Shown here in pieces: positions 48,001 to 58,123 of a DNA stretch of 64,000 nucleotides; the first letter of the stretch is position 1, and every line of letters begins with the position of its first letter. The stretch is from Diadema setosum (lineage: Eukaryota > Echinodermata > Echinoidea > Diadematoida > Diadematidae), in assembly GCA_033980235.1 (NCBI GenBank), contig CM067075.1:16318844-16382843 (forward strand). Direction: 5' to 3'. The notes under the pieces are model-generated. The model was not told the origin of the DNA. It worked only from the letters and a program-made list of their open reading frames with translations, and searched no databases. A program made the position numbers and the translations under genes.

Positions 48001-48693
48001 TGCAGCATAATTCAGGTATGAAAATTCTATCATAAAAGCAATTGTGCGAAAATGTGTCTTATCCTAGTACTACAACATGAAACTTGAGTGACAGCATAAA
48101 ATGAATACATACACACACCACATATATTTAAAGTGAATCAATTCCACTGATTAAGGATAATTCAAAGCCTGAGTTGAATTATGTTATGCTAGATGTTATG
48201 AATACTTTTCAAGACCTGTAATCTACCAAATGTCAAATGTTCAGGAAAGCAAAAAAAAAAACAAAAAACAAACAAAAACAAAACAAAAAAAACAAAAGAA
48301 AAAAGAAATATGGCAGCCAAAGCACTATATCGAATGGGTTAGCCTATCATTTGACATGCTGTGGTGGCTTTATTTTTGGGGTAAGACAGCTAGGATTTGG
48401 ACAGGACACCACTTAACTGATGATTTGACCTAATCAAAAAAGTCATTTTGACAAAAATTTGAGATACAAGTTCTTGTCACCCCAGTGATGTTATTCTTTT
48501 TAATCAGATGTAGTTATGTGATTATCCTTTTTTTTGTTACATCATCCTAATTCACGATCACCCCTCCCCTCCACCTTCCTTTCAGGTTGCTGAAGTCACT
48601 GCCCTGGTTAGGGATCTCTCCAACGACACGATCCGATGGCCTGAGGTCCTCACAAAGTTCCCCAAATTTGAAGGACAGGAGAAAGAACAATGA
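29797..48693 (+). CDS. GARS1: Glycyl-tRNA synthetase, cytosolic and mitochondrial (16 exons)
   Basis: Charges tRNA-Gly with glycine using ATP; class IIa synthetase, a homodimer in animals. Exons 29797-30048, 31795-31896, 33351-33453, 34078-34219, 34976-35064, 35821-36043, 36732-36881, 37741-37903, 38615-38779, 40530-40637, 41324-41469, 42305-42390, 42791-42900, 45661-45754, 47580-47767 and 48586-48693 join in phase to 743 codons. The ~742 residues are close to the 739 of the human precursor. Residues 1-59 are an Arg-rich, acid-poor presequence; internal Met60 and Met68 are cytosolic starts (Met68 aligns with the human one). About 72-120 is a WHEP domain. The catalytic core has RPET (307-310), motif 2 FRNEISPR (340-347) and motif 3 EPSYGVGR (586-593). 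About 614-742 is the anticodon-binding domain ([14 protein letters not shown]). All key motifs are intact. Intron 10 is U12-type. The GTG upstream at 29758 is not a plausible start. Confidence 0.97.
31795..31896 (+). CDS. GARS1: GARS exon 2: WHEP domain
   Basis: 34 codons, [20 protein letters not shown] to ALEDK: the helix-turn-helix WHEP module that aids tRNA binding. Confidence 0.95.
32421..33050. mobile_element. piggyBac-like MITE, type ATCAGGCTGGG
   Basis: TTAA (32417-32420), CCCTAATCAGGCTGGG at the left; CCCAGCCTGATTAGGG, TTAA (33051-33054) at the right. CCCT-type tips and an exact TTAA target duplication are the piggyBac hallmarks. 630 bp, no transposase. It contains a 28-G run and CGCGCGAAAC-type motifs next to the right end. 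It lies in GARS intron 2. Confidence 0.85.
32459..32486 (+). repeat. 28-nt G homopolymer
   Basis: An uninterrupted G run just inside the left tip of the piggyBac-like MITE, facing a C-rich stretch inside the right tip. It may form G-quadruplex structure; its length may be inexact from sequencing. Confidence 0.7.
33351..33453 (+). CDS. GARS1: GARS exon 3
   Basis: [20 protein letters not shown], then [15 protein letters not shown]: the start of the catalytic core. Ends phase 1. Confidence 0.95.
34078..34219 (+). CDS. GARS1: GARS exon 4: motif 1 region
   Basis: [20 protein letters not shown], then [20 protein letters not shown] and TPEAVFK. Includes the class II motif 1 helix at the dimer interface. 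Ends phase 2. Confidence 0.95.
34976..35064 (+). CDS. GARS1: GARS exon 5
   Basis: [20 protein letters not shown], then CFRADHLLE: the first insertion of the catalytic domain. Ends phase 1. Confidence 0.95.
35821..36043 (+). CDS. GARS1: GARS exon 6
   Basis: Runs from [20 protein letters not shown] through [20 protein letters not shown] to GPAGNQPG. It includes the variable helical insertion and the start of the conserved core. Ends phase 2. Confidence 0.95.
36732..36881 (+). CDS. GARS1: GARS exon 7: RPET and motif 2
   Basis: [20 protein letters not shown], then [20 protein letters not shown]. Contains the glycine/ATP-pocket RPET and the motif 2 Arg loop. Ends phase 2, completing Arg with the next exon. 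Confidence 0.97.
37054..37545. mobile_element. TTAAAGGG-TGTACAG MITE, copy 3, interrupted
   Basis: TTAAAGGGACTGTACAGTAT at the left and a right remnant around 37530 (GTTTTGAACATTCCTAAGCG, matching the 17.3-kb copy) flank unrelated sequence including the family F hairpin. It lies in GARS intron 7. Confidence 0.45.
37374..37507. mobile_element. Foldback family F, copy 3
   Basis: ACAAATAATGACTG and CAGTCATTATTTGT form the outer arms. Inside, GACACAGTTAAAATTATG and GGTGATGTGAAAACCATAAC are repeated inverted, giving an almost complete hairpin of 134 bp. Confidence 0.8.
37741..37903 (+). CDS. GARS1: GARS exon 8
   Basis: [20 protein letters not shown] to [10 protein letters not shown]. The acceptor is GCCACCAG at 37740; a longer open frame to its left is intronic because using it would disrupt the conserved RVREFTM junction. 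Confidence 0.95.
38175..38230. repeat. (TG)n microsatellite
   Basis: Interrupted TGTG tract in GARS intron 8. Confidence 0.8.
38615..38779 (+). CDS. GARS1: GARS exon 9
   Basis: [20 protein letters not shown] to [13 protein letters not shown]. Contains the conserved [20 protein letters not shown] core. Phase 0 to phase 0. Confidence 0.97.
39157..39822. mobile_element. PIF/Harbinger-like MITE
   Basis: (A)GCTGGGTTCACATAGAAGTA at the left and TACTTCTATGTGAACCCAGC at the right, flanked by TAA (39154-39156 and 39823-39825). A 3-bp TWA duplication is characteristic of PIF/Harbinger. 666 bp with no transposase, in GARS intron 9. Confidence 0.65.
40083..40145. repeat. (ATGT)n microsatellite
   Basis: Tandem TATG repeats with GTGT interruptions in GARS intron 9. 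Confidence 0.8.
40530..40637 (+). CDS. GARS1: GARS exon 10
   Basis: [20 protein letters not shown] to AEKRLPEP. It ends directly before ATATCCTTT; there is no usable GT donor at this conserved position. Confidence 0.95.
40638..41323 (+). other. U12-type AT-AC intron (GARS intron 10)
   Basis: The intron starts ATATCCTTTC (U12 5' consensus), has the branch-point match TTCCTTGAC at 41303-41311 and ends CCAC at 41323, 13 nt after the branch A. This joins CCC (Pro) to AAG (Lys) in phase 0 and gives EKRLPEP-KTIDVV, which matches the human order EPKTVNVV. No GT-AG alternative preserves it. Confidence 0.93.
41324..41469 (+). CDS. GARS1: GARS exon 11
   Basis: [20 protein letters not shown], then [20 protein letters not shown]. 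The open frame extends upstream into the intron, but the AC acceptor at 41323 defines the start. Ends phase 2. Confidence 0.93.
42305..42390 (+). CDS. GARS1: GARS exon 12
   Basis: [20 protein letters not shown], then NRFQKTVH. Ends phase 1. Confidence 0.95.
42791..42900 (+). CDS. GARS1: GARS exon 13: motif 3
   Basis: [20 protein letters not shown], then [17 protein letters not shown]. Gly-Val-Gly-Arg is class II motif 3, whose Arg binds ATP. Confidence 0.97.
43006..44727. mobile_element. hAT-like non-autonomous element with 8-bp TSD
   Basis: CAGTGGCGTATCTAGGG and CCCTAGATACGCCACTG form the TIR, flanked by exact TTCATATA duplications (42998-43005 and 44728-44735). An 8-bp duplication with CAG/CTG tips is diagnostic of hAT. 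Inside are four units beginning TTTTGGCGAGCGAGCG (43190, 43442, 43895, 44356). ORFs here (for example 44358-44891) are repeat translations, not a transposase. It lies in GARS intron 13. Confidence 0.88.
44756..45540 (+). mobile_element. Family A Helitron/HINE-like element, copy 3 (3' truncated)
   Basis: TTATGCCTCCGCC start, GTCCGTCC array, AGGTCAAAGGTCA-type blocks and the subterminal GCGGAGGCATACC; the terminal hairpin and CTAG are missing. It begins 28 bp after the hAT-like element. Confidence 0.7.
45661..45754 (+). CDS. GARS1: GARS exon 14
   Basis: [20 protein letters not shown], then [11 protein letters not shown]: the start of the anticodon-binding domain. Ends phase 1. Confidence 0.95.
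46022..46992. mobile_element. TACTGTAAAACCAGAAAT MITE split by a later insertion
   Basis: The left tip is CCTGTTAA up to 46029. The body resumes at 46799 with TTAAACCAGAAATG and ends ATTTCTGGTTTTACAGTA at 46992. Related to 15483-15610. Confidence 0.65.
46030..46798. mobile_element. piggyBac-like MITE, type AAAAAGACTGGG
   Basis: TTAA (46026-46029), CCCTAAAAAGACTGGG at the left; CCCAGTCTTTTTAGGG, TTAA (46799-46802) at the right. 769 bp. The inner ends carry G/C runs and an AAGATCTCGGCCGTGG block homologous to the 32.4-kb element, whose TIR differs at several bases on both tips. Confidence 0.87.
47580..47767 (+). CDS. GARS1: GARS exon 15: anticodon-binding domain
   Basis: [20 protein letters not shown], then [20 protein letters not shown] and [14 protein letters not shown]. 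Ends phase 0 at CCG|GTAAGT. Confidence 0.97.
48586..48693 (+). CDS. GARS1: GARS exon 16, stop
   Basis: [20 protein letters not shown], then [15 protein letters not shown] and TGA at 48691-48693. The C-terminal FEGQE matches the family. Confidence 0.97.
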   Translation, partial: VAEVTALVRDLSNDTIRWPEVLTKFPKFEGQEKEQ

Positions 48694-50068
48694 TGATGAT
48701 GAAATAGTGGCAAAATTGAATATTATCACTGCACTAATATGATGTTCAGAATGAACAATTATCCTATGTAGTGAAGGAGGAATTTTGCTTGTGCTTTTGT
48801 TTCCAGTTTCAAACTGGGGATATTTTTTTTTCTTTTGAATTTTTCCTCAATGATTGACCAAGACACTTCAGACAGGGTAAGTTGTCCTGTGAGAAGTGGA
48901 AATAGTGCTTACTCTGTGAAGATGAGCAGCAAAACTCTGTCCTTACTTTCATGGCCCGCAGTTAAATCTAATCAAGTTTCATTAATCGAACTCCTAGACA
49001 ATGCCCTTTTACATGATAGTACAGTCAAGCCTGTCTTAGCGACCATCTGTTTATAGCAGCCACCTGTCGTATATGGCCACTAAAAACATTTCCCTCTGAG
49101 AGAAAGAGCATGTTAAAGAACCTGTCTGTAGCGGCCACCTGTTTATAACGGTCACTTTTTCCGTCTCCCCTGGGTGGCTGCTGTAAATGGGTTTGACTGT
49201 ATAAGTCTTTCATTTGGCAGCCTGTGTAAAAGCAGAGAGCAAATGTTATCTCTTGAAAAGGATTTCAGCTCTCAGGTGGATTGTGCTTGTCATATTGTAA
49301 GAAAGACATATTCGAGGGTATTTGATGAGGTGGCTGTAATACATTTGAGATATCTGAGAATAATATCCATATGTAGGTTTGCCCGTATTGTCAGAGTGAA
49401 TACGAAATATGGCTGAAGAGTTCTTGCGTGCTTGTTCATATAGGTCCTGAAGAATTTGACAGTAATAGCATGACTTGTCAAAACTGATCTACCCCCACCC
49501 CATCCTTAAAGGACAAAAGTGAATGAATAATTGCTCCAGTGTACCAGTAGTTATTTGGAAGTTAGATGCTGCTTTGTAACAGACATAATGCCTGCCTTGT
49601 CATGTTTATGTTTATGTTATGCTTGTTTTACCAGAAATATTAATGCTGTGTGCTAGCAGCTCATGAGAAACCCAGGGCGAACTTCCATACAAGTCTGCAA
49701 CACGTAAGACTATCTTTGCATTAGTATTTTGACAGCTTTTTCATTCAAGACCTGGATGTTCTCCAGCATGTGTGAGATATTTCCTATGCAGAGGTTGACA
49801 TTAACTGATTTTTCTCCTAGGTGGCTAGATTGATTTTGCTGTAGTTTGAAGAAGACTCCCAGCTGTTATAACAGTGCTTCTACAATCTGTTTCTACCCTT
49901 TCTATAAGAATTGAAGACCTGGTTTAGGGGCATGATAATTATTATTATGTCTTGCTCTTTAATGGTTATTTCTTATTTCCCGGCACTGGTATAAAAGAGT
50001 TAGAGGTTAGAGTTTGTCACTCACTTCTTGAGATTAGCTGGGTGAATGGCTGCAGCCTTCCTTTCTGG
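48694..50068. other. GARS 3' UTR/intergenic
   Basis: No further gene is recognised. I saw no canonical AATAAA soon after the stop; the first clear one noticed is at 51637-51642. A pogo/Tigger-like MITE sits at 49020-49201. Confidence 0.45.
49020..49201. mobile_element. pogo/Tigger-like MITE
   Basis: TACAGTCAAGCCTGTCTTAG at the left and TGGGTTTGACTGTA at the right, with TA at both tips. Inner repeats of GCGGCCACCTGTTTATAACG type pair. CAGTCAAACC tips and a TA target fit Tc1/mariner-pogo. A half-copy (ATGCAGTCAAATCTGTCATA) lies near 20162. Confidence 0.65.
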
Positions 50069-51129
50069 CTCACCTGAGCCAAAGGCTCAAGTGAGCTATT
50101 GCGATCGCCCTTCGTCCGTCGTCCGTCGTGCGTCGTCCGTCGTCCGTCGTGCGTCGTCCGTCGTCCGTCGTGCGTAAACTTTTTACATTTTCATCTTCTT
50201 CTTGAAAACCCCAAGACCGATTTCCATCAAACTTGGCAGGTAGCATCCCTAGGGGGATAGGAACTTAATTTGTTAAAATGGGCACCATGCCCCACCCATG
50301 GGGCCCCCAGGGGGGCCCAAACCCCCCAAAATTAAGGAATCTGTAAAAATCTTCTCCTCTAGAACCAGAAGTGATAGAGCTAAGTTAATACTATGAGTTA
50401 GTACATTGATGACTGTAGTTTCAAGTTTGTTCATGGCAGAATCAGGGGTGCCCCCCTTGGGACCCAGGGGAGGGGGGTGGGGAGCGGTCCTAATGGGGCC
50501 TAAATTGTACATTTTCATCTTCTTCTTGAGAACCCCATGACCCATTTTCACCAAACTTGGCAGGTAGCATCCCTAGGGGGTTAGGATCTCAATCTGTTAA
50601 AATGGGCACCATGCCCCACCCAGGGGGCCCCCAGGGGGCCCCAAACCCCCCAAAATGAAGAAATCTTTAAAAATCTTCTCTAGAATCAGAAGTTATAGAG
50701 CTAAGATAATACTATGAGTGAGTACATTAATGACTGTAGTTTCAAGTTTGTTCATAGCAGATCCAGGGGTGCCCCTCTTGGGGGTGGGGGAAGATCCGAA
50801 TTGGGGCCTGAATTGTACATTTTCATCTCCTTCCTGAAAACCTCATGATGGATTTTTGTCAAACTTGGCAGGTAGCATCCCTAGGGGGTCAGGATCTCAA
50901 TTTATCAAAATGGGCACCATGCCCCACCCAGGGGGCCCCAGGGGGCCCCAATCTTCCCAAATTAAGGAATCTTAAAAAAATTTGGGCCCTTTTTTTTATT
51001 GTACATTTTCATCTTCTACTTGAGAATGCCTGGTCAAATTTTAGTAGAGCTGTGAATAATTTAGATTAGTGACTGCGTGAAAGGTGAACTTGCGATACTC
51101 AGGTGAGCGCTAGACCCGCGGGTCTCTTG
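50069..51129 (+). mobile_element. Family C Helitron/HINE-like element
   Basis: It starts GCTCACCTGAGCC and folds on GGCTCAAGTGAGC. A CGTCCGTCGTGCGTC array (50107-50175) follows, then three direct repeats of about 300 bp (AAACTTGGCAGGTAGCATCC, then GGGCACCATGCCCCACCC). It ends with the subterminal CTCAGGTGAGCG, the hairpin AGACCC-GC-GGGTCT (51112-51125) and CTTG, then T. Confidence 0.65.
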
Positions 51130-52680
51130 TTTATTATAGAGTAATTGCCAAGAGTTGTCAATGAAATCATGTCACATTGAACATATTACAAGCTTGGATC
51201 CATTGCTGCATATTATGGAGATGAGGTACATGTATGATGTGAATAATCATGTCTCCACGAATAGTGATCAACATCATGCACAAGAATCAGCGGATGAAAA
51301 GTAAGTGTCCAACGACATTATTTCCCCCCCCCCCAAAAAAAAAAAAAAAAGAAGAATTGTCTTGTGTTCTCTGTTGTTCTGTCAATAGGAGGAGATGAAA
51401 TATACAGTGCTTGTCAAATGGCTGTTGCCATGAACTGGTTGCCTTTATGACCAAGTCTTCACGTAAAGTTTTGCTCTATGAGTGGCAAGAGCTGCGTGAG
51501 GCACAATATTGACTTTGAAGCCCTTCATTCATGACTGATACCATCCATAGGGCCTACCTACGTGTTTAATAAGCCACAGAAAGGGATGCTGTGAAAAGGT
51601 CTAAATAGAAGGGCAGTTATGAAGGCGGTACATATGAATAAAAGTTTGTGTTGTGTGTCTTTCTTTACCGATTATTTTACAAGTAGAGCTTTCGAGTATA
51701 TGCTCATCTTGCCCGTTTGGAGGCTTAGTTCTGGGTGATGTGTCATTGAAGCTAAAAACATCTCAGAACTCACTTGTTTTATTAGTAATCCCACTGTAAA
51801 GCGCTTTGAACATGTATGTACATGGAAAATTCGCTATATAAATGTATCATTATTAGTGTTATTATCCTATCCTGTCTTTAATTGTGAAATATACAGATTG
51901 ACATTCCGTAAACAAAGCTACACAGGCAGTCTTCACTGGTGTGCCATGATGCAGTCTCAGCCTTATAGTCACACAGTGAATGAACTGGGAGTTAGTGCAC
52001 TGGTGTTAACTTAAACCAATATGGAAGGTGAAGAATTCCAACTTCTTTTTTGTCTGCCAAGTGATATTATTAGAAACCTTGCTTGTAGAAAGTGCTTTTC
52101 TTGGTAAAAACTTTTAGATGAAAGCTATCTAGAACTGCAATATTATTTATCTAAAAAGAGTGCATGAATTGTTGAAGCATCACCATCTACTGTAGTGTAT
52201 GAGCATGTCGACATAAAAATGAATGTATCCTGTTAAGGAAAGAATAATTTAAAGTCAAGTTTACAGCTCTAGCGAGTTTCCATGTCTGATGTACCTGTAT
52301 AGCAAAGCATAGCTTGTGTCTTCTGATGTGCTGGAGCAGCTTCCTTTTTTCAGACCTCAACAGCTTGTATGAATTTTATCTGGTCATTGAGATATGATTT
52401 TCATTGGTCACATTACATGACTTTGAAGTTTTGTAACATGGCAAATTATGTGAATTTGTCTCCGGTCCAATTCTGAGTTAAATATGCAATTATGTTTTAT
52501 TTTCTTTTGAATAAATGTGTCCATTACAGACTGGTATGTGACATTAAAAATTCTGAATAAAGTAACTCCCTCTGCATTGGGTGGGAGTATCATGTACATA
52601 TATCCTTCCAAAATATGTCTTCTGGAGGTGTGGTTTATGGAATGCTGTGGAGAATTACGATCAACTTGAATCTTTTGCAA
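51130..52680. other. Intergenic, possible retroposon tail
   Basis: 51790-51860 (GTAAAGCGCTTTGAACATG, then TTCGCTATATAAATGTATCA and ATTATT) looks like the 3' tail of a LINE/SINE ending in ATT repeats. AATAAA at 51637-51642 could end a long GARS transcript. Nothing else supported. Confidence 0.4.
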
Positions 52681-52894
52681 TACTGTAAAAGTGGAAATTT
52701 TCGCAGTGTTGAAATTTTCGCGCATTTCGCGCAACCAGAAAGTACCGCGAAAATAAAAGCACACCAATATTTTTGCTTGCCATAATGTTCCTGTGCATGA
52801 TGTATTGATTCTGCGGAATTATAAATACGCGAAACCCTTCTTACCCGGCTAAGCGTGAAAAATTAGTGGCGCGAAAATATCCACTTTTACAGTA
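52681..52894. mobile_element. TACTGTAAAAGTGG MITE, copy 2
   Basis: Same TIR and CGCGAAA-rich body as 27077-27289; TA at both tips. 214 bp. Confidence 0.8.
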
Positions 52895-52905
52895 CACCGT
52901 TCAAA

Positions 52906-53097
52906 TACATTGCACTCCTGTTATAACAGACACGGTTATAACAAAATTCCGGTTACGACGGAAGTGAAAATTCAGGCCACAACATTATCCGCTCTATGTT
53001 CTTTTTATTGTTTATTTGTTCCGTTATAGCAAAATTTCTATATAACGAAAGACAACTGCCAGTCCCAAGGACTTTGTTATAATGGGAGTGCACTGTA
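52906..53097. mobile_element. TACATTGCACTCC pogo-like MITE
   Basis: TACATTGCACTCCTGTTATA at the left and TTATAATGGGAGTGCACTGT(A) at the right; TA tips, inner arms TATAACAAAATTCCGG and TTATAGCAAAATTTC. Only about 11 bp separate it from the preceding MITE. Confidence 0.7.
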
Positions 53098-53468
53098 TTG
53101 ATTTGTGATGGGTGTGTGTTCTGCATTGAAGTCAAGTATAAAGTTAGACTTGGGTTAAAACCAGTCCTGTATCGAGGTATTTAGCACTAAAGATGTATGC
53201 AAGTCATTATGTTCCTTGGAAAAAGGTTGGTGGAAACTTTTTGTTTCTTTGGTGCCCTGGTTTTATCCCCAGGGTGGCATTTACTGTTCCATGCATGTTG
53301 TGACCCTGATACGTGTATGCAAATTGGTGATGGCCACAGGAAAAATTTGCCCACTTTATGTCTGAAATACAAGGTCTCCATGTTCAAATACGGGTAATGG
53401 ACACATTTGGGCAGTAAATTCGGTTCCTGTTGGCCTGCCTTAAACCTCAACAAAATTCTACCTTGCAT

Positions 53469-53473
<5 letters not shown>

Positions 53474-53501
<28 letters not shown>

Positions 53502-53502
53502 T
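53474..53502. repeat. (CA)n microsatellite
   Basis: CA tract directly beyond the 3' tail of the LINE fragment. Confidence 0.8.
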
Positions 53503-54624
53503 TTTTTGTTTTTCAATATTTTATTGATTTCATTCAAATCATTCATAAATCAACCCATTCTGGGTGTACCATGAACATAAAACGGTACAAATGCCATTCA
53601 AAACACAAATCCATTTATCAACTTATACTGCCAATCATCCCTCTTCAACATAACAACTAGATTATAAATCAATCCTACTGACCATTTCTTCATGAGAAAG
53701 TATTGACATGTACAAAAAAATATATATATTCTTTGACTATACTGAATCACGTTACTCACACTCACAAGGGTATATTCATAAAAAAGCAACAAAAATATGT
53801 TATACAAAACTAGAATGAAATCATTTCATTGAAAATCAAATCCCCATCCCCACCAACCCCGATTCACTAAAACCTACCCCACACCCACACCCACAACCAC
53901 CAAACACATACACCCACAACCACCACACACATACACACCAAACACCAACACACATGCATACACACCAAACACCAACACACATACACCCCACACACAAACA
54001 CACCCGAAGCGATACCACCTTCCTTCCTCATGAAAACGACTTCCAAATGTTGATTGATGCGTAAAACATACAAGCGTGTAATGGACCGTATGCAGAAAAG
54101 CATCGTCCGCCCGCACCCAAATACCGCTCCAAATTCACATTCAAATTCATCAAACAAAACTCATCAAACTCCTAACTGCTGATAAAATCCTATAACCTTT
54201 ATGCCAACAAAAACTTACCCCTCCCCGCACGCGGCCAATAACACATTATATTGCCTTCACCACTGATAACTACACTGTACTAAAAAAAAAAAAACAATAC
54301 TCATTTCAGAAACATTTTCCCATTTCAGCAAATGTAATCCCAACTTTTTTCTTTTTAAAGCAATTTTTTTTTCTTCATCCCGAAAACTTATTATTCTTTT
54401 ACAAATTTCCTCAAAAGTAGAAATTTTTCCCTCCGACCTAGATCTAAAAATAACATATTTCAAAATGAAAATTATTGTATTATAAAACTTTACTTTTGGA
54501 TCCCTTCCCATAACACCAAAATGAACATCTCTCCACTCTATATTTCGAAGATCTGCCATCTCAAACCTATCTATCACTTTCTGCCACAAATTCTTAGCAT
54601 ACACACAATCCAAAAATAAATGTT

Positions 54625-54626
<2 letters not shown>
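53500..54626 (-). mobile_element. 5'-truncated LINE with intact ORF2 C-terminus
   Basis: On the - strand the reading frame, ending at 54257, contains HLFLDCVYAKNLWQKVIDRF, then EWRDVHFGVMG, NTIIFILKYVIFRSRSEGK and HLLKW, over about 120 residues. This is the conserved C-terminal zinc-finger-like region of non-LTR retrotransposon reverse transcriptases; only the His and the last Cys of the finger remain at the truncated left edge. About 0.75 kb of 3' UTR follows, to an A-rich end (AATCAATAAAATATTGAAAA) at about 53505. A TA/CA microsatellite abuts the broken 5' side. Confidence 0.65.

Positions 54627-54688
<62 letters not shown>
54627..54688. repeat. (TA)n-(CA)n microsatellite
   Basis: TATATA followed by about 40 bp of CA, at the truncated side of the LINE fragment. 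Confidence 0.85.
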
Positions 54689-54690
<2 letters not shown>

Positions 54691-54746
54691 GTGGTGCCAC
54701 TATTTGGCCATTCTTATCTTTTCTGTCACTTCCATTCCATCTTGAA

Positions 54747-55754
54747 CTAGATATATCGCTACGGCTACTGATATGCCTCCGCCATAATGCATGGTTCTCC
54801 TAATAGGTCTATAGTACAATGTCTTGACAATGTGTGATGACAGTTTCACACAATTGGCAAAATATTAAAATGACAGGTTTGACACAAATGTGCTGAATGT
54901 TCACTTTCCTAGAACTAGGTTCAATTGGATGAATGATTAAAATGTCAGAGTGCAGATATTTGGGGAACTGATGATTTTTACTTGACTTTTGACCCTTTTA
55001 TAAGTTTATGCATTGAGTAATTTTCAAGGTATTGAGAAAAAGTATAATTTCAGCATCAAATGGGGAAATAGCATTATCTAAACCTGGCCTTTGACCTTTG
55101 ACCTCACAGTTCCAAAGAGAATCACTGTTAGGTTGAACATGCATAAATATGTAAGTTTCATGATGATACCTTGAGTTACTTTCGAGATATGGACGAAAAA
55201 GTGCAATTCAGCACTTTCACTTGACCTTTTGACCTTTGACCTTTTGGCAAGAAACTTCCCCAAAAATATATATTGGGTAATACATGCCATATATCAAGTT
55301 AAAAAAAAAAAACCTTCAGGCATATTGCATTTTAAGGAAAGTAGTGATATTTTGAGGAGTTGACCTTGACCTTTGACCCCCTGACCTTTGACCCATGACC
55401 CCCAACTTCCCTAGATAATCACTGCCCATCGGTACATACATATATACTAAGTTCCATGAAGATACCTTGAACCATTTGCGAGATATGGAGAAAAACATGA
55501 AATTTCAAATTTTTTTTTCACAAAATAACCTGTGACCTTTGACCTTTGATCCTGTGACCCTAAAATCCACACAAAGTATTATCCCCCAAGGATATACCCT
55601 CATACCAAGTTTGATGTAAAACCACCACACGGTTCTTGAGATATCAACAAAAACAAAACGGGACGGACGGACGTACGGACGTACGGACGGACGGACGGAC
55701 GGACGGACTACCCGAAAACATAATGCCTCCGGCCACTTCGTTGCGGAGGCATAA
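54747..55754 (-). mobile_element. Family A Helitron/HINE-like element, copy 4
   Basis: On the - strand: TTATGCCTCCGCAACGAAGT start, GTCCGTCC array (about 55660-55708), AGGTCAAAGGTCA blocks, subterminal GGCGGAGGCATATCAG, a weak hairpin and CTAG (54747-54750), then T. It resembles copy 3 (GGTTTTACATCAAACTTGGT type) more than copies 1 and 2. Confidence 0.75.
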
Positions 55755-56070
55755 CAACAGAAGTACATTTGTATAAAGCTCAACCTCTTTGAAACATACA
55801 TGTACATGCACACAATACACAGAACAATCATTTCCCTTTACCTTCTGACAGCTGCAGTCACAGTTAGAACTCAACATAGACCACAAACGGACTATAAAAA
55901 AAAAAAGCAAGATGTCCATAACAATAAACTTATTTTAATAGGTTTTTTCTCTCTCTTTTTCTAGTGTACCACAAGTACAAAAGAAGTATCTAGTGTAGGT
56001 GTTATGTACACTGTACACATTGCAGAATAATTTACATACATCTAAAAAGATGTGCTTTACTAACACTTGG

Positions 56071-56076
56071 TTTATT
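56071..56076 (-). terminator. Candidate distal poly(A) signal
   Basis: AATAAA on the - strand, near the point where transposon-derived sequence resumes at 55754. Confidence 0.3.
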
Positions 56077-58086
56077 CACAGTGGTGCAGTACAAAAAGAC
56101 GAAGGAATACTCTCTCCCATACAGTACCACAAATAGGACAAAAAGTAATTTACCTAGAAAAATGGCATCTTGAAAAAGTTTCAAAAAGGATCTACAAAAG
56201 TACACAAAGATGATATGTATAATTTTTTAAACAATAGCAGCTCATATTACTGATGGAAGAAATCATCCATTGCAATAAAAGACAGCAAAGAGGGATGCCA
56301 GAGGAAACTGTACAATTCCTAATGAATAGACACAGAAAATACAACTCTTGCAAATACACAGTATACACACTTATAAGTGTACCCTTGCCTATGAATGATT
56401 TCTTTTTTCCCTGTTCTTCTGATGGCAGGGTAATTCTTTACACATCTTTCAGTTTTTCTTCTTCTGGACTTCATTGTACTACATATGTTGGCTGTTACTA
56501 GGTTGGGCAAGCCTTTAACAATGAAGTAACCTTCAGCGAGCTTCTTGGGTTGCCAGGAATTATTTCTGTGACGTAAATACGTACAGGATTTGAATACCAT
56601 GGTTCATTATCAACCAGAAAACCAAAATGACTGTGAATAACTGCCAGACAGCACAAAACAATTCAAAAACAGAGACGCATATTGCCCTGGTCTTCAACTC
56701 TGGCGTCTTCAAGCAATCTAAATTTCTGTTAACATTCCATTTTGGGGACACAGTAGACGGGACAGCTACATGTCGCATAACATCAAGGCTTGTATATGAC
56801 ATACATGTATCGATGCTAGCAGAATGAATACTTAGTGAGCACATGAAACAAATGTCAAACTACAGAAATAAGACATGCATCACAGATCATTTTTGAGTAG
56901 AATACAATATTACAACCAGATGGTCAAGTGAAAGAAGGGACAAAGAAAGGGGAAAAAATACAGTAAGACTAAATGTCTGAGGACTGAAGATAGCAAAATA
57001 TGCACTCAGTCACCATTTTAAAAGGGCGATCAGAGAAAATCATCAACCACTTTTACACTTCTCTCTTTTTTTCTTGGTCTAAAAATTTTTGTTAGGTCAA
57101 ATGACATTTCTCAACATTTCAATCTGCTTGAAGTACATTTTGGTGTCAGAATTAACGGTGATAGTTTGTGCAATTCCTTTCTGAGATTACAATTTATCAT
57201 ATATTGGGGACATCTACTACAGTATCACCAATGCCAAAGCTAGTGTATGACTAGCAGCTACTACTGGCTCAAAGGGTATAATGCTGGAATGTAAAAGACA
57301 AATATGCAATGCAAACCCCAGTTACAATTGCAAACAGACCCAATTCACACGTAAGCAAAATAAATATACTCTCATTCTACAAATTGTTGGACAAGCAGTT
57401 GAAGTGTGGGCCTTAAAAGTCAGAATCTCACCACACCATCACCTTAACTACGGGAAATGATCACTGTTAATTTCTTTGCATTTGGCTATTTGGTGAAACA
57501 TGAGCTCATGAAACATACAGTATGGCACAACTAAAAGCAAACTTTGAGCATCAATGACAAGTTTAGAGGAAATAATTATTTTTCTGGAGAGGGGGGAGGG
57601 GGCAAAGACAAAGAGAAAGAGAGAGAAAGCAATGAGCTCTCTAATTTTGTATTTCACCTTTGACTGCTCATAATTAGTCTAAAATGGATTGTTTTTATGA
57701 TCGATTAGAACCCTCAATACAAGTAGTTTCTGATATTTCTTTTGAGAGAACACTTTATATCATATGTTCTCAATCCTGAAATCCACTGAGATTTTAATAA
57801 GAAAGTTGAATTTGTCTCTGCCATTTGGGGTAAGAAATATCACAAAGCCCTTTGTACCATCCAACTTTTGCTTGAGGTGATTGTATATGGTCCAGAAATG
57901 ACTTCACACACACACTCTCACTGCTTTCCCACTGAAAAAAAAACCAAAACAAAACAAACCAAAAACAGAAACAAAACTAAAATCACATCGTAGATGGTGA
58001 CCATAAAAAGTTACCATCAAATTGGCCTAGGCAAGCCTTGATTTCCACATTTTTGGATTCTCTCCAGACATGGCACTGATTATACG

Positions 58087-58123
<37 letters not shown>

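Noticed and set aside
53836..54157. ORFs of 60-96 codons rich in Cys/Val/Gly
   Set aside because: Translations of a CA/CCA-rich low-complexity stretch in the LINE 3' UTR.
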